Shown here one piece after another: positions 44,061 through 53,156 of a DNA stretch of 64,000 bases. The notes beneath the pieces were generated by a model that had not been told where the DNA came from, did no database searches, and worked only from the letters and a program-made list of their open reading frames with translations. Every line of letters begins with the position of its first letter. Position 1 is the stretch's first letter. The position numbers were made by a program, and so were the translations under genes. This DNA is from Sphingorhabdus lacus (lineage in GTDB: Bacteria; Pseudomonadota; Alphaproteobacteria; Sphingomonadales; Sphingomonadaceae): assembly GCF_009768975.1 (NCBI RefSeq), contig NZ_CP035733.1:496001-560000 (forward strand), given 5' to 3'.

Positions 44061-44705
44061 ATGGCGCTAGCACGAATACTGATTGTCGACGATCACGCGC
44101 TTGCGCGCGAAGGTTTGAAGGCGGTTCTGGCGGGCGAAGGCTTTGAAATTGTCGGTGAGGCTGCAACGGGGGAAGAAGCCGTTGCGCTCGTCAAAAAATA
44201 TCTGCCCGACATTGTGCTAATGGATGTCCGGCTCGGTTCCGGAATGGACGGGTTGCAGGCAACACGGGCGATTGTGGCCCTAGATCTGCCAACCCGCGTT
44301 CTCATGCTCACACTGCACGATATGCCCGCCTATGTGCGAGAAGCTCTGGCGGCAGGCGCTGCCGGATATGTCCTTAAGGACACCGCGATTGAAGACCTGC
44401 GGCGCGCAGTGACCCAGGTGTTGGCCGGGCAGACCGCGGTGCCGCTCGATTTGATGAACGCGGCGCTGCGCGCGCCGGAGCGCTCGCTGCGCCCGACAGA
44501 TACCAAAGCAGTCCTCACCGAACGCGAGCATGAAGTGTTGATGCTGGTATCCCAAGGCATGACGAACAAGCAAATCGCGCGGACCCTGACCATCAGTCCG
44601 GCCACAGTGAAGGCGCATGTGGAGCGGATTATTGCCAAGCTCGGCGTTTCGGATCGCACCCAGGCCGCGGTCGTTGCCACCCAAGATCGCGCGAAGGACG
44701 CTTAA
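44061..44705 (+). CDS. NarL/LuxR-family response regulator
   Basis: A 214-residue regulator: receiver domain with phosphoacceptor D55 (VLMDVRL) and acidic pair near D10-D11, and a C-terminal LuxR HTH (LTEREHEVLMLV, then NKQIARTLTISPATVKAHVE). It starts two bases after the kinase stop and forms the cognate pair with it. DNA targets are unknown. Confidence 0.95.
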   Translation: MALARILIVDDHALAREGLKAVLAGEGFEIVGEAATGEEAVALVKKYLPDIVLMDVRLGSGMDGLQATRAIVALDLPTRVLMLTLHDMPAYVREALAAGAAGYVLKDTAIEDLRRAVTQVLAGQTAVPLDLMNAALRAPERSLRPTDTKAVLTEREHEVLMLVSQGMTNKQIARTLTISPATVKAHVERIIAKLGVSDRTQAAVVATQDRAKDA

Positions 44706-44708
44706 GCA

Positions 44709-46664
44709 ATGCCTGCTGCAAAATCCGGTTGGGCGATAACCAGCTATTGGACTGACCGTCCGCTCGCGTTCAAAGGCCTCGTTGTTGTGGCGCTCCCGCT
44801 CGGCATTTTGTTCGGGGCGCTCATTTCCCTCTATTTGGCAAGTAATGCGGAATCGCGCGCCGAAGACGATGTTCGCCGTGCCTTTGCGATTCAGCGCGAT
44901 ACCTATCAGGTGCATGCCTTGCTGGCGGAAGCGGCGGCAGGTGTCAGGGGCTATGTCCTCACGAGTCAGTCGCGCTTTCTGGAACCCTATCGTAAAGCGG
45001 AGGCGGAACTGCCCGCGACCATGACGCGCCTCGATGCGGAAATCCGGGACGCGGAAGTGCGGCAACGGTTCGAACGCATCAGACAGGCCACAGTGCGCAA
45101 ACGCGAAGGTCTGAAAAAAATTGTTGCGCTCGCCGGATCGCCTGCCGTCCGGTCCTCAAATGCACTCGCGATCGAAGAAGCGCTGATTTCGAACAAGATT
45201 GTTCTCGACGGAATGCGGCGGGAGATTGAAAATATCCAACGGCGCGAACGCGTTCTTCTCGACCAGAGGCAAGCCAAGGTCGATGAGGTGCGCAACCGCT
45301 TTCTGCTTCTGACAGCGATCAGCGCAATGATCGGATTGCTGGGCAGTCTTGCTGCCGTATATCTGTTCTCGACCGGCATCGTACGCCGCGTCCGCACACT
45401 CGAACATAATGCAGAACTGCTGGCGCGAGGCGAAGCCCTGACGCCCATGCCGGACGATGCTGACGAAATTGGAACTTTGGGGCAGCGGATGGACAGGGCG
45501 AGCGCCCTTCTTCGCGCACGCGAACAAGCGCTGCGTGAAAGCGAGGAACGTTTTCGCCTCGTTATCGAAGGGGTCCGCGATTACGGAATTTTTGTGCTCG
45601 ATCCGGACGGCATAGTGGTGAGCTGGAATTTCGGAGCCGAGCGGATCAAAGGCTGGATGGCCGAAGAGATATTGGGGCAGCATTTCAGTCGCTTCTATCC
45701 CGAGGAAACGCGAACCTACCTGCCTTCGCAGATGCTCGAACGCGCGAGCGAAGCGGGTACCGCAGAGGATGAAGGGTGGCGTATCCGCAAGGACGGATCA
45801 CGTTTCTGGGCAAATGTCGTGATCACCGCACTTTACGACGATCGCGGCGATCTCAGGGGCTTTGCGAAAGTGACCCGTGATATGACCGAGCGGCGCCGGT
45901 CGGAAGAGGCATTGCGCATTGCGCGTGAGGAGGCGGTCGCTGCAAGTCTGGCAAAAAGCGAGTTTCTATCCCGGACGAGCCACGAATTGCGGACGCCTCT
46001 CAGCGCGATTTTGGGCTTCGGGCAATTGCTGGAACTGGACGAGGAACAGTTTTCGCCACGGCATCAGGAGGCGGTGCACCAGATCATGAAGGCAGGTCGA
46101 CATCTGCTGTCGCTGATCAACGACCTCCTCGACATTTCCAGTATTGAAGCCGGTGGTACCGAGGTGTCGATCGAAGATGTCGACATGAGCGAATTGCTGC
46201 AGGAGGTGCACGCATTTGCATCACCGATCGTAGCATCCGCGGGGCTGCAATTTGTCCTTGAATTACCCGCACCAGACCTCTTCGCCCAGGCAGACCGGCG
46301 GCGCGCGACACAGGTGGTTTTGAATCTGGTCGCGAATGCGGCGAAATATAATCGAAGCGGTTCGATGGTGCGCTTGTCGTGCCGACCCATTAACGACATG
46401 GTGCAGGTCTTGGTTGAAGACGACGGCGATGGCATTGATGTATCGGACATTCCCCGCTTGTTTACGCCCTTTGATCGCCTCGGGCAGCAAACCCGTGCCA
46501 AGGTGGAAGGGACAGGTCTCGGGTTGGCCCTTTCCAAACGGCTGGTCGAATCCATGCACGGCGAAATCGGTTTTGACGCCCGAGAAAAGGGCGCGTGCTT
46601 CTGGTTCACACTGCCTGTCGCCAAAGCCATTAAGGAAGATGAAAATTCATGCCAGCCAGACTGA
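44709..46664 (+). CDS. Membrane sensor histidine kinase (CHASE3-HAMP-PAS-HisKA)
   Basis: A 651-residue kinase. Order: transmembrane segment at about 21-45, CHASE3 periplasmic domain, second transmembrane segment at about 195-220, HAMP, PAS (about 275-395, with YGIFVLDPDGIVVSWN), HisKA with phosphoacceptor H425 in TSHELRTPLSA, and HATPase_c (about 520-645, with NLVANAAKYN). CHASE3 domains sense extracellular small molecules or envelope signals. Its stop lies 16 bases inside the following receiver gene, which is its probable partner. Confidence 0.94.
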   Translation: MPAAKSGWAITSYWTDRPLAFKGLVVVALPLGILFGALISLYLASNAESRAEDDVRRAFAIQRDTYQVHALLAEAAAGVRGYVLTSQSRFLEPYRKAEAELPATMTRLDAEIRDAEVRQRFERIRQATVRKREGLKKIVALAGSPAVRSSNALAIEEALISNKIVLDGMRREIENIQRRERVLLDQRQAKVDEVRNRFLLLTAISAMIGLLGSLAAVYLFSTGIVRRVRTLEHNAELLARGEALTPMPDDADEIGTLGQRMDRASALLRAREQALRESEERFRLVIEGVRDYGIFVLDPDGIVVSWNFGAERIKGWMAEEILGQHFSRFYPEETRTYLPSQMLERASEAGTAEDEGWRIRKDGSRFWANVVITALYDDRGDLRGFAKVTRDMTERRRSEEALRIAREEAVAASLAKSEFLSRTSHELRTPLSAILGFGQLLELDEEQFSPRHQEAVHQIMKAGRHLLSLINDLLDISSIEAGGTEVSIEDVDMSELLQEVHAFASPIVASAGLQFVLELPAPDLFAQADRRRATQVVLNLVANAAKYNRSGSMVRLSCRPINDMVQVLVEDDGDGIDVSDIPRLFTPFDRLGQQTRAKVEGTGLGLALSKRLVESMHGEIGFDAREKGACFWFTLPVAKAIKEDENSCQPD

Positions 46665-47086
46665 TCAGTAATCAGGAACTTCTTAGTCGACGCATTTTGG
46701 CCATCGATGACGAGGAAACCAACGTCCTTTTGCTCGCAAATGTGCTGGACCGGGAAGGCTATCGGGATGTCCATTGCCTGACAAACCCCGAGCAGGCACT
46801 AGAAATGTATATTAAACTATCACCTGATCTGGTGCTGCTGGATTTAATGATGCCGAAAGTTGACGGGTTTCAATTGCTCGAAGCCTTCTCGCGGCATGAT
46901 CAACCCGACGAATTTCGGCCGGTCCTTGTCCTTACCGCGGATACGACCCTGCAGACCCGCCGACGTGCTCTTGCGCTTGGTGCGAAAGATTTTGTTGCGA
47001 AACCGTTCGACGTCATTGAAGTTGCTTTACGGATTTCCAATTTGCTGGAGACCCGCATATTGTATGAACGCCTTCGGCAGGGTTGA
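46649..47086 (+). CDS. Stand-alone receiver-domain response regulator
   Basis: A 145-residue receiver domain with no output domain: phosphoacceptor D65 (VLLDLMMPK), acidic residues at D20-D21, signature threonine/alanine region LTADTT, and the conserved lysine-proline FVAKPF. It overlaps the CHASE3 kinase. It may pass phosphate to another protein in a relay, or bind a target directly. Confidence 0.92.
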   Translation: MPARLISNQELLSRRILAIDDEETNVLLLANVLDREGYRDVHCLTNPEQALEMYIKLSPDLVLLDLMMPKVDGFQLLEAFSRHDQPDEFRPVLVLTADTTLQTRRRALALGAKDFVAKPFDVIEVALRISNLLETRILYERLRQG

Positions 47087-47130
47087 GTCCCGGCGCTGAA
47101 TACAAATATAACCGCGAAAGATGTACTGGT

Positions 47131-48570
47131 ATGAAATTGGGGAAGCTCAAAAACGTCATCATCATTCTGGCTGCGGCTACCACAGCCTGTGGCGGCGGCG
47201 GTTCTGGTGGCGGGGGCGGATCTGCTCCTCCTACCAGCATAACACCCACGCCGCCTCCGCCGACTTCCTCATCGTGCAGTCTTCGCAGTCGCCAGGATTT
47301 TGCTTTCGCCGTTCTCAATGAATGGTATCTGTTTCCAGAACTCTTGCCATCAAGTTTGAGCCCAGCGTCTTATACGACCGTCCAGGATTATATCGATGCT
47401 CTAACGGCAACAGCCCGTGCACAAGGCAAGGACCGTTTTTTCACCTATGTGACGTCCATCCAGGAAGAAAATGCGTTTTTCTCGTCCGGTTCGACCGCCG
47501 GTTTCGGTGTCCGTTTCGCCTATCAAGGCAACCGTCTGTTTGTCATAGAAGCGTTTGAAGGCGCGCCTGCTCTTGCGGCGGGGTTGGATCGCGGGACGGA
47601 AATACTTGCCATCGGAACGACGGGTTCGAACCTGGTCAATGTGAGCGACATTCTGGCGACCCAGGGCGCAAATGGCGTTACCGATGCATTGGGTCCAAGC
47701 ACCGCGGGCACAAGCCGGGTTTTGCGTATATCCAATGCCTCTGGCACGCGGGACGTCACCGTGACAAAGGGCAATTTCAATATCGACCCCTTGTCGACGC
47801 GCTACGGCGTCAAAACCATCGATAATGGTGGTCAACGTGTCGGCTATATCAATATGCGGACATTTATTTCGACGGCCGATAACCAGTTGCGGACCGCATT
47901 TGCCGATTTCCGTGCGCAAGGCATCACCAATTTCGTGATCGACTTCCGCTATAATGGCGGCGGTCTTGTATCCACGGCCGAACTGATGGGCGATCTGCTC
48001 GGCGGCAACCGCCTCAGCAGCGATGTCTTTACCTTTACACGGTTCCGGCCATCCAAGTCGTCCAACAACGAAACCCGCCGCTTTAGCGCGCAATCGCAGT
48101 CGGTTTCGCCGGTGAAAATCGCCTTCATATCGACTGGCGCTACAGCGTCCGCGAGCGAATTGGTGATGAACAGCTTTGTACCCTTTTTAGGTGTCAATGC
48201 GGCTTTGGTGGGCAGCAACAGCTTTGGAAAACCTGTCGGACAGATCGCGCTGGATCAAACCGCCTGCGATGATCGCATCAGGGTCGTCGCCTTTGCCAAG
48301 GAGAATGCGGCCGGGCAGGGTGATTATTTTAATGGTCTGGCGCAAACCATGCGGACAACCTGCGCCGCGGCCGATGACATCACACGCCCTTTGGGCGACC
48401 CGCAGGAAGCATCGCTGCGTTCTGCGCTTGATTTCTTGGCCGGGCGAAGCTGCACCCCGGTCATCGCGGGCCAAAGCGCACAAAGCGCGATGTCGCAAAA
48501 GGAACGCCGGGTATTACCCTTGCCAGATGCACCTAATGTCGCACAGCGCGAGGTTCCCGGATCCTATTAA
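47131..48570 (+). CDS. S41-family C-terminal-processing protease, lipoprotein
   Basis: A 479-residue envelope protease. A lipobox ending TTAC (about residues 17-20) is followed by a Gly-rich and Pro-rich linker. The catalytic serine region is STGATASASELV, with the FRYNGGG segment and NSFGKPVG of the S41 fold downstream. A PDZ-like region precedes the protease domain. Start ATG 47131 was chosen because it gives a signal peptide. Probably anchored to the outer or inner membrane; the target is unknown. Confidence 0.88.
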   Translation: MKLGKLKNVIIILAAATTACGGGGSGGGGGSAPPTSITPTPPPPTSSSCSLRSRQDFAFAVLNEWYLFPELLPSSLSPASYTTVQDYIDALTATARAQGKDRFFTYVTSIQEENAFFSSGSTAGFGVRFAYQGNRLFVIEAFEGAPALAAGLDRGTEILAIGTTGSNLVNVSDILATQGANGVTDALGPSTAGTSRVLRISNASGTRDVTVTKGNFNIDPLSTRYGVKTIDNGGQRVGYINMRTFISTADNQLRTAFADFRAQGITNFVIDFRYNGGGLVSTAELMGDLLGGNRLSSDVFTFTRFRPSKSSNNETRRFSAQSQSVSPVKIAFISTGATASASELVMNSFVPFLGVNAALVGSNSFGKPVGQIALDQTACDDRIRVVAFAKENAAGQGDYFNGLAQTMRTTCAAADDITRPLGDPQEASLRSALDFLAGRSCTPVIAGQSAQSAMSQKERRVLPLPDAPNVAQREVPGSY

Positions 48571-48605
48571 GGATCTGGAAAAACAGTGTAAATCTGAGTG
48601 AAAAC

Positions 48606-48679
48606 TGGTTCCCCGGTAAGGATTCGAACCTCAATAGACGGAGTCAGAGTCCGTAGTCTTACCGTTAGACGACCGGGGA
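48606..48679 (-). tRNA. tRNA-Gln (anticodon CTG)
   Basis: Read on the minus strand from 48679, the sequence folds into a full cloverleaf: a seven-base acceptor stem (TCCCCGG with CCGGGGA), D-arm GTCT/AGAC, anticodon stem ACGGA/TCCGT with loop CTCTGAC (anticodon CTG, glutamine), variable region of four, T-arm with loop TTCGAAT, discriminator A and an encoded CCA. Total 74 bases including CCA. No other tRNA lies nearby. Confidence 0.96.
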
Positions 48680-48849
48680 ACAGTGGGCGGGCCTATATGC
48701 CGCTGCCGTGGGGTGGTCAACCCGCTGAATCGCAGGCCTTGCATCAGATTTGCAAAAATCTTGATATTTTAACCTGTTCGGCGTAGCACGGACGACAGGT
48801 ACCGGCGGCTTATCCGAACCGGATAGAAAATAAGAAGAGAGTTACGGCC

Positions 48850-50073
48850 ATGGGCGAAAATATCGCACCATCGCCGCATAAGGCACGTGGGCGTAAAAAT
48901 AGAAAGTCGCCCCGTCGCAAGAAAGCGGCACCAAGGGCTGCTAATGGGCAGCCGGCTTCGGCCAATGTCGCTGCGCGTTCCGCAAAGCGACCATCCCAAA
49001 ACGCACGCGCCGCAGCGGATGCGGGAAATAGCGCACATCCGGAAATGGCAGGCGCAGCGCAAGCCAACGATAGCGCGTTTTCGCGCCGCAACTGGTTCGA
49101 GCGGACGGCCTATGCCGCGCTTGACCTTGGCACGAACAATTGCCGGCTGCTGATTGCCAAGGCAGGCGGTGATGATTTTACCGTCGTCGATGCATTCTCG
49201 CGCGTGGTGCGACTGGGTGAGGGGCTGACGTCGACCGGGCGCATGAGCGATGAAGCCATGGACCGGGCGGTCGAAGCCTTGACGGTCTGTGCCGAAAAAC
49301 TGAAAAAACGCAATGTGGTGCTCGCGCGATCGGTCGCGACCGAAGCGTGCCGCCAAGCCGTCAACGGTGCGCAGTTCATCGAACGCGTGAAGCGCGAAAC
49401 GGGCATACATCTCGACATCATAAGCCCGAAAGAAGAGGCGCGGCTCGCCGTTATGGGTTGCCACGCGCTGCTTGAGGAAGGCGAGGGCCCTGCCTTGATC
49501 TTTGACATTGGCGGCGGCTCGACCGAGCTTGTTCTGGTGTCGACCGATGGCGTTGTGCCTGAAATTCTCGATTGGGTGAGCGTGCCGTGGGGCGTCGTAT
49601 CCCTTACCGAAAGCGAGCGGCAGGATTCGGATGATGCCGAGAGCCTAGCTGCGACGTATCAGGTGATGCGCGACAAGGTTGGTGCAAGCTTTGCGCAATT
49701 TGCGGCGCGCCTACCCAAGGATGGCGGGCATCACCGGCTCCTCGGGACATCGGGCACCGTGACCACTTTGGCGAGCGTTTACCTGAAACTGCAAAGCTAT
49801 GACCGCCGTGCCGTAGATGGCTTGCATCTGCCGACAGAAGCGATGCGCGCAATCAGCCGCGAACTTGCTAGCCGGACCGTTAAGGGCCGTGCCGAATTCC
49901 CCACCATCGGCCATGAGCGTGCCGATCTTGTCGTGGCGGGGTGCGCTATCTTGGAAGCCATTTTTGACATCTGGCCCGGTGAACGTCTGGGTGTCGCGGA
50001 CCGCGGTATTCGCGAAGGTATCTTGCGAGCCCTGATGGCGAGCGATGCCAAACGTCGTAATCGGCGTAACTGA
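48850..50073 (+). CDS. Exopolyphosphatase / guanosine pentaphosphatase (Ppx/GppA) family
   Basis: A 407-residue Ppx/GppA phosphatase. The ASKHA-type motifs are visible: phosphate loop [11 protein letters not shown] (about residues 92-102) and [10 protein letters not shown] (about 218-227), with [10 protein letters not shown] later. The first 85 residues are a basic, Ala-rich, low-complexity extension unlike the compact family N-terminus. Two bases separate it from rlmE. The likely role is hydrolysis of polyphosphate or pppGpp; which one cannot be told. Confidence 0.92.
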   Translation: MGENIAPSPHKARGRKNRKSPRRKKAAPRAANGQPASANVAARSAKRPSQNARAAADAGNSAHPEMAGAAQANDSAFSRRNWFERTAYAALDLGTNNCRLLIAKAGGDDFTVVDAFSRVVRLGEGLTSTGRMSDEAMDRAVEALTVCAEKLKKRNVVLARSVATEACRQAVNGAQFIERVKRETGIHLDIISPKEEARLAVMGCHALLEEGEGPALIFDIGGGSTELVLVSTDGVVPEILDWVSVPWGVVSLTESERQDSDDAESLAATYQVMRDKVGASFAQFAARLPKDGGHHRLLGTSGTVTTLASVYLKLQSYDRRAVDGLHLPTEAMRAISRELASRTVKGRAEFPTIGHERADLVVAGCAILEAIFDIWPGERLGVADRGIREGILRALMASDAKRRNRRN

Positions 50074-50074
50074 T

Positions 50075-50761
50075 ATGGCGGACAATCTCTTTGGCGGTAA
50101 AAATTCAGGCCGCAGCCTTGCCGGACGGCAAAAGGTCAAGACGGCCAAGCGGCGTACGGTGCAATCGGCCCGGTGGTTGGAACGGCAACTGAACGACCCC
50201 TATGTCCGCCGCGCGCAGTCGGAAGGTTACCGCAGCCGTGCTGCCTATAAGCTGGTCGAACTGGACGAGAAATTCCATATCCTGCGCGGGAAGCGTGCGG
50301 TGGTCGATCTGGGTATCGCACCCGGAGGCTGGGCGCAGGTCGTTCGCCGGCAAATTCCGAAAGCTGCCGTCGTCGGCATTGATTTGCTGCCTGTCGAGCC
50401 GCTCGACGGCGTTATCTTGTTCGAGTTGGATTTCATGCACGACAGCGCGCCCGATCGCCTGATCGAGGCTTTGGGCGGTGCGCCGGACCTGATCCTGTCG
50501 GATATGGCGGCGAATACCGTCGGCCATAAGCAGACGGACCATCTGAGGACGATGGGGCTGGTTGAGGCGGCTGTGGATTTTGCGGTCAATGTTCTGAAAC
50601 CCGGCGGTGACTTTGTTGCGAAGGTGTTTGCGGGCGGAACCGATCCAGCCTTGCTGTCGATCCTCAAAAGCAATTTCACGACGGTCAAGCACGCAAAGCC
50701 GCCCGCCAGCCGCAAAGGCTCGGTCGAATGGTATGTGATCGCCCAGGGAAAGAAAGCTTGA
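50075..50761 (+). CDS. rlmE: 23S rRNA 2'-O-ribose methyltransferase RlmE (FtsJ)
   Basis: A 228-residue SAM-dependent methyltransferase that 2'-O-methylates U2552 in the A-loop of 23S rRNA. The catalytic tetrad of RlmE is visible at K59 (AAYKL), D143 (LSDMA), K183 (VAKVF) and E218 (SVEWY); the SAM motif is [13 protein letters not shown]. Its first 30 residues are a short basic lead. The ATG follows two bases after the Ppx stop, so the pair is co-transcribed. Confidence 0.95.
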   Translation: MADNLFGGKNSGRSLAGRQKVKTAKRRTVQSARWLERQLNDPYVRRAQSEGYRSRAAYKLVELDEKFHILRGKRAVVDLGIAPGGWAQVVRRQIPKAAVVGIDLLPVEPLDGVILFELDFMHDSAPDRLIEALGGAPDLILSDMAANTVGHKQTDHLRTMGLVEAAVDFAVNVLKPGGDFVAKVFAGGTDPALLSILKSNFTTVKHAKPPASRKGSVEWYVIAQGKKA

Positions 50762-50778
50762 GCCTAAATTTCAGGCTC
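50760..50778. terminator. Small hairpin at the end of rlmE
   Basis: GAGCCT (50760-50765) pairs exactly with AGGCTC (50773-50778) around a seven-base loop; it begins inside the rlmE stop and lies between convergent genes (dsbA-like stop at 50791). No T-run follows. Confidence 0.4.
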
Positions 50779-50790
50779 TGATTGCTGGAA

Positions 50791-51615
50791 TCATTTCTGT
50801 TTGCGCGCCTTTGCAATGGCGTCTTTCAGCGCATCATAGCCCAATGCGCCTTCGAGGATCTGGCTGCCGATCACGAATGTCGGCGTCCCGTTAAAGCCGA
50901 CCTGCTGCATCAGCGCCAAATTGCTCTCAATCTCGGCTTTGGCTTTGGAAGATGCTGCAAATACCTCCGCAGCGGCAATGTTCAGGCCGGCCTTAGTTGC
51001 TGCAGCACGGATGCTTTGGGCATTGGGCGGACCTGCATCGAACATGGCGTCGTGAAATGCCTGATGCTTGCCCTGCTGTGCAGCGGCGAGGGCCCATGCG
51101 GCGGCCTCACGGCTTGCAGGGGATAAAATCGGGAGCTCGCGGTAGATCAGGTGAATATTGCCGTCATCTTTCAGCAGGCGCTTCACATCGGCGACGCTCG
51201 CGCGGCAGAAGCCGCAGCTATAATCGGTAAATTCGACGAGCGTAACATCGCCCTTCGGATTACCCGCTTCGGCACCGGGAAAGGGTGTAGTCACTTTGTC
51301 CTGAACCGATGAAAGTCGTTTCGCGGATTCCCGCTGTTGCAGGATTTCAACCGCTTCAGTGATGATTTCGGGATTTTCCAAAAGCGTTGCCCGAACCAGC
51401 GCTTTGGTAGCCTCGCGCTGCGCATCGGACATTCCGGCGGCGGCGACAGCAGAATCGGCGGCGCTTGTGGCCTGCTCGGCATTTTTCCCGCTAATCGCCG
51501 AAAATGCATCGGGTGACTGGCGTTCAAAAAAATATACGCCAACAATGATCAGCAATACTGTCCCGAGCGCTGCGATAACGAGGGGGATGCGGTTGTTTTT
51601 AACAATGTCGTTCAT
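50791..51615 (-). CDS. DsbA/Com1-like thiol:disulfide oxidoreductase
   Basis: A 274-residue envelope thioredoxin-fold protein. Membrane anchor at about residues 10-30, a helical linker (about 60-105), then the thioredoxin-like domain with active site C134-G-F-C137 and the cis-proline loop GTPTFVIG. It is larger than E. coli DsbA, as Com1/DsbA-like proteins of alphaproteobacteria are. It likely oxidises or isomerises disulfides in exported proteins. It lies downstream of the M48 gene on the same strand, 57 bases away. Confidence 0.92.
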   Translation of the reverse strand: MNDIVKNNRIPLVIAALGTVLLIIVGVYFFERQSPDAFSAISGKNAEQATSAADSAVAAAGMSDAQREATKALVRATLLENPEIITEAVEILQQRESAKRLSSVQDKVTTPFPGAEAGNPKGDVTLVEFTDYSCGFCRASVADVKRLLKDDGNIHLIYRELPILSPASREAAAWALAAAQQGKHQAFHDAMFDAGPPNAQSIRAAATKAGLNIAAAEVFAASSKAKAEIESNLALMQQVGFNGTPTFVIGSQILEGALGYDALKDAIAKARKQK

Positions 51616-51672
51616 GATGGGGGGGCTTTACGCGAATAGGAGAAATTGACCAGTGGTTGCACGCAACGGGAC

Positions 51673-53040
51673 TTAACGCCGCCGCTTCTTCAACTGGGCC
51701 AGTTGTGCTTCGGCAACCATGTTGATGTCCTGCGCACGGATCCAGTCCGGCGTATATTCAGGCAGGCCCGCCATTGCGGTCTGCGCATTGGGGAGCGCAA
51801 ATTGGGGTGCGCCCTCCATCAGATAGCGTTCCGCACTGGCAAGCGCGGCACGTGCGGTATCGCCCTTTTGTTCATAGACAACGCCAAGCTGGTACCAGGC
51901 GAAGGGGTTCTGGTTGTCCTTGGTCACGGCGGCTTTCAGAACGGTCGCGGCTTCATCAAGGTTCGACTTGTCTTCGGTAGCAATAAGGGCATGGCCGAAA
52001 ATCGCCGCGATCAGCGGCTGGTTTCCGGTAAGCTCGACGGCCTTGCGGAGCGGTGTGACCGCGTCGGCGGGTTTTCCGGATTCGAGCAGGATCTGGCCGT
52101 GAAGCTCCAGAAAATAGGGATCGTTGGGCGCGGAGGCGACGAGGGAAGAGGATTCATCCAAAGCCTTTTGCGGGTAGGCCCCCTTATGCCAGGCATAGGC
52201 GCGCGCATAGCGGGCAGGGACGCTCTTGTCGTTTTCCGGATAGTCGCGCATCGTCTCCTTGGGGTCTGCCAAAAAGCCGGTCAGCTTGGCTTTGATGCGT
52301 TTGAAATCATCTTCCCATTTCTGGTTCAGCGGCTTGTTCCAGGCGGGATCTGCCGAATAGGTGTCTTCCAATACGGAAACACGCTCACCCGACAGCGGGT
52401 GGGTCCGCCCGTAGCTGTCTTCCTGCGGAATGCCGAGGCGGAATTCGTAATTCTGGAGCGTCTTGAAGAAGTTGATGGAGCCTTTGCCGGTAATCCCGGC
52501 AGCGGACAGATAGCGCGCACCCGAAGCATCCGCCGTGCCTTCCTGCGCACGGCTGAACGCAAGAAACTTACCAAGCGCCGCCTGCTGCCCGGCGGCCATG
52601 ATTCCCATGCCCGCTTCGCCAGCGCCAGCGGCAATGGCGGCTGCGGCCAGGATCAACGTCGCAATGCTGATGCCTCCTGCGGCACTTGCGCCGTCCGAAT
52701 AGCGAATGACGTGGCCACCTTCGATATGGCCCAATTCATGCGCGATTACGCCTTGCACTTCATTGGCGGTCTTTGCTGCCTCGATCAGGCCGCTGTGGAT
52801 ATAGACAATCTGTCCGCCTGCCACAAAAGCGTTGATCGACCGGTCGTTGATCAGGACGATGTCGACATTGGCCGGATCAAGGCCGGCTGCCCTGATCAAA
52901 GGCGCTGAAATTTCTTCGAAAAACGCTTCTGTTTCGGCATCGCGCAAAACGGATTGCGCCATCGCCGGTTGCACGCACAAGGTAAGGGCCAGAACGCACG
53001 CGATGACTGCCCGCAAATGGCGAAGTGATATGCTCAACAT
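51673..53040 (-). CDS. Exported M48 metalloprotease with TPR repeats (BepA-like)
   Basis: A 455-residue periplasmic protease and chaperone-like protein. Signal peptide ends PAMAQ (about 29); zinc site H101-E-L-G-H105 in IAHELGHIEGGH with the third ligand in the SRAQEGTADA region; C-terminal half of TPR repeats. BepA-type proteins check outer-membrane protein assembly. Start ATG 53040 gives the signal peptide; the longer frame from 53178 is rejected. The rne terminator at 53101-53132 separates it from rne. Confidence 0.92.
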   Translation of the reverse strand: MLSISLRHLRAVIACVLALTLCVQPAMAQSVLRDAETEAFFEEISAPLIRAAGLDPANVDIVLINDRSINAFVAGGQIVYIHSGLIEAAKTANEVQGVIAHELGHIEGGHVIRYSDGASAAGGISIATLILAAAAIAAGAGEAGMGIMAAGQQAALGKFLAFSRAQEGTADASGARYLSAAGITGKGSINFFKTLQNYEFRLGIPQEDSYGRTHPLSGERVSVLEDTYSADPAWNKPLNQKWEDDFKRIKAKLTGFLADPKETMRDYPENDKSVPARYARAYAWHKGAYPQKALDESSSLVASAPNDPYFLELHGQILLESGKPADAVTPLRKAVELTGNQPLIAAIFGHALIATEDKSNLDEAATVLKAAVTKDNQNPFAWYQLGVVYEQKGDTARAALASAERYLMEGAPQFALPNAQTAMAGLPEYTPDWIRAQDINMVAEAQLAQLKKRRR

Positions 53041-53100
53041 ATGCGCCGTTGTGGCGTTAACAAAGTGAACAGGCAATGAAGAATCGGTTTGCGGACCACA

Positions 53101-53132
53101 AAGAAAACCCCGCCGGTCGAAACGGGCGGGGT
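53101..53132 (-). terminator. Intrinsic terminator of rne
   Basis: On the minus strand a GC-rich stem ACCCCGCC / GGCGGGGT (53125-53132 with 53107-53114, ten-base loop) is followed by TTTTCTTTG. It lies 25 bases after the rne stop and before the M48 gene. This is the best intrinsic terminator in the window. Confidence 0.85.
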
Positions 53133-53156
53133 AATCCTTATGCATGATCGGTTGTC

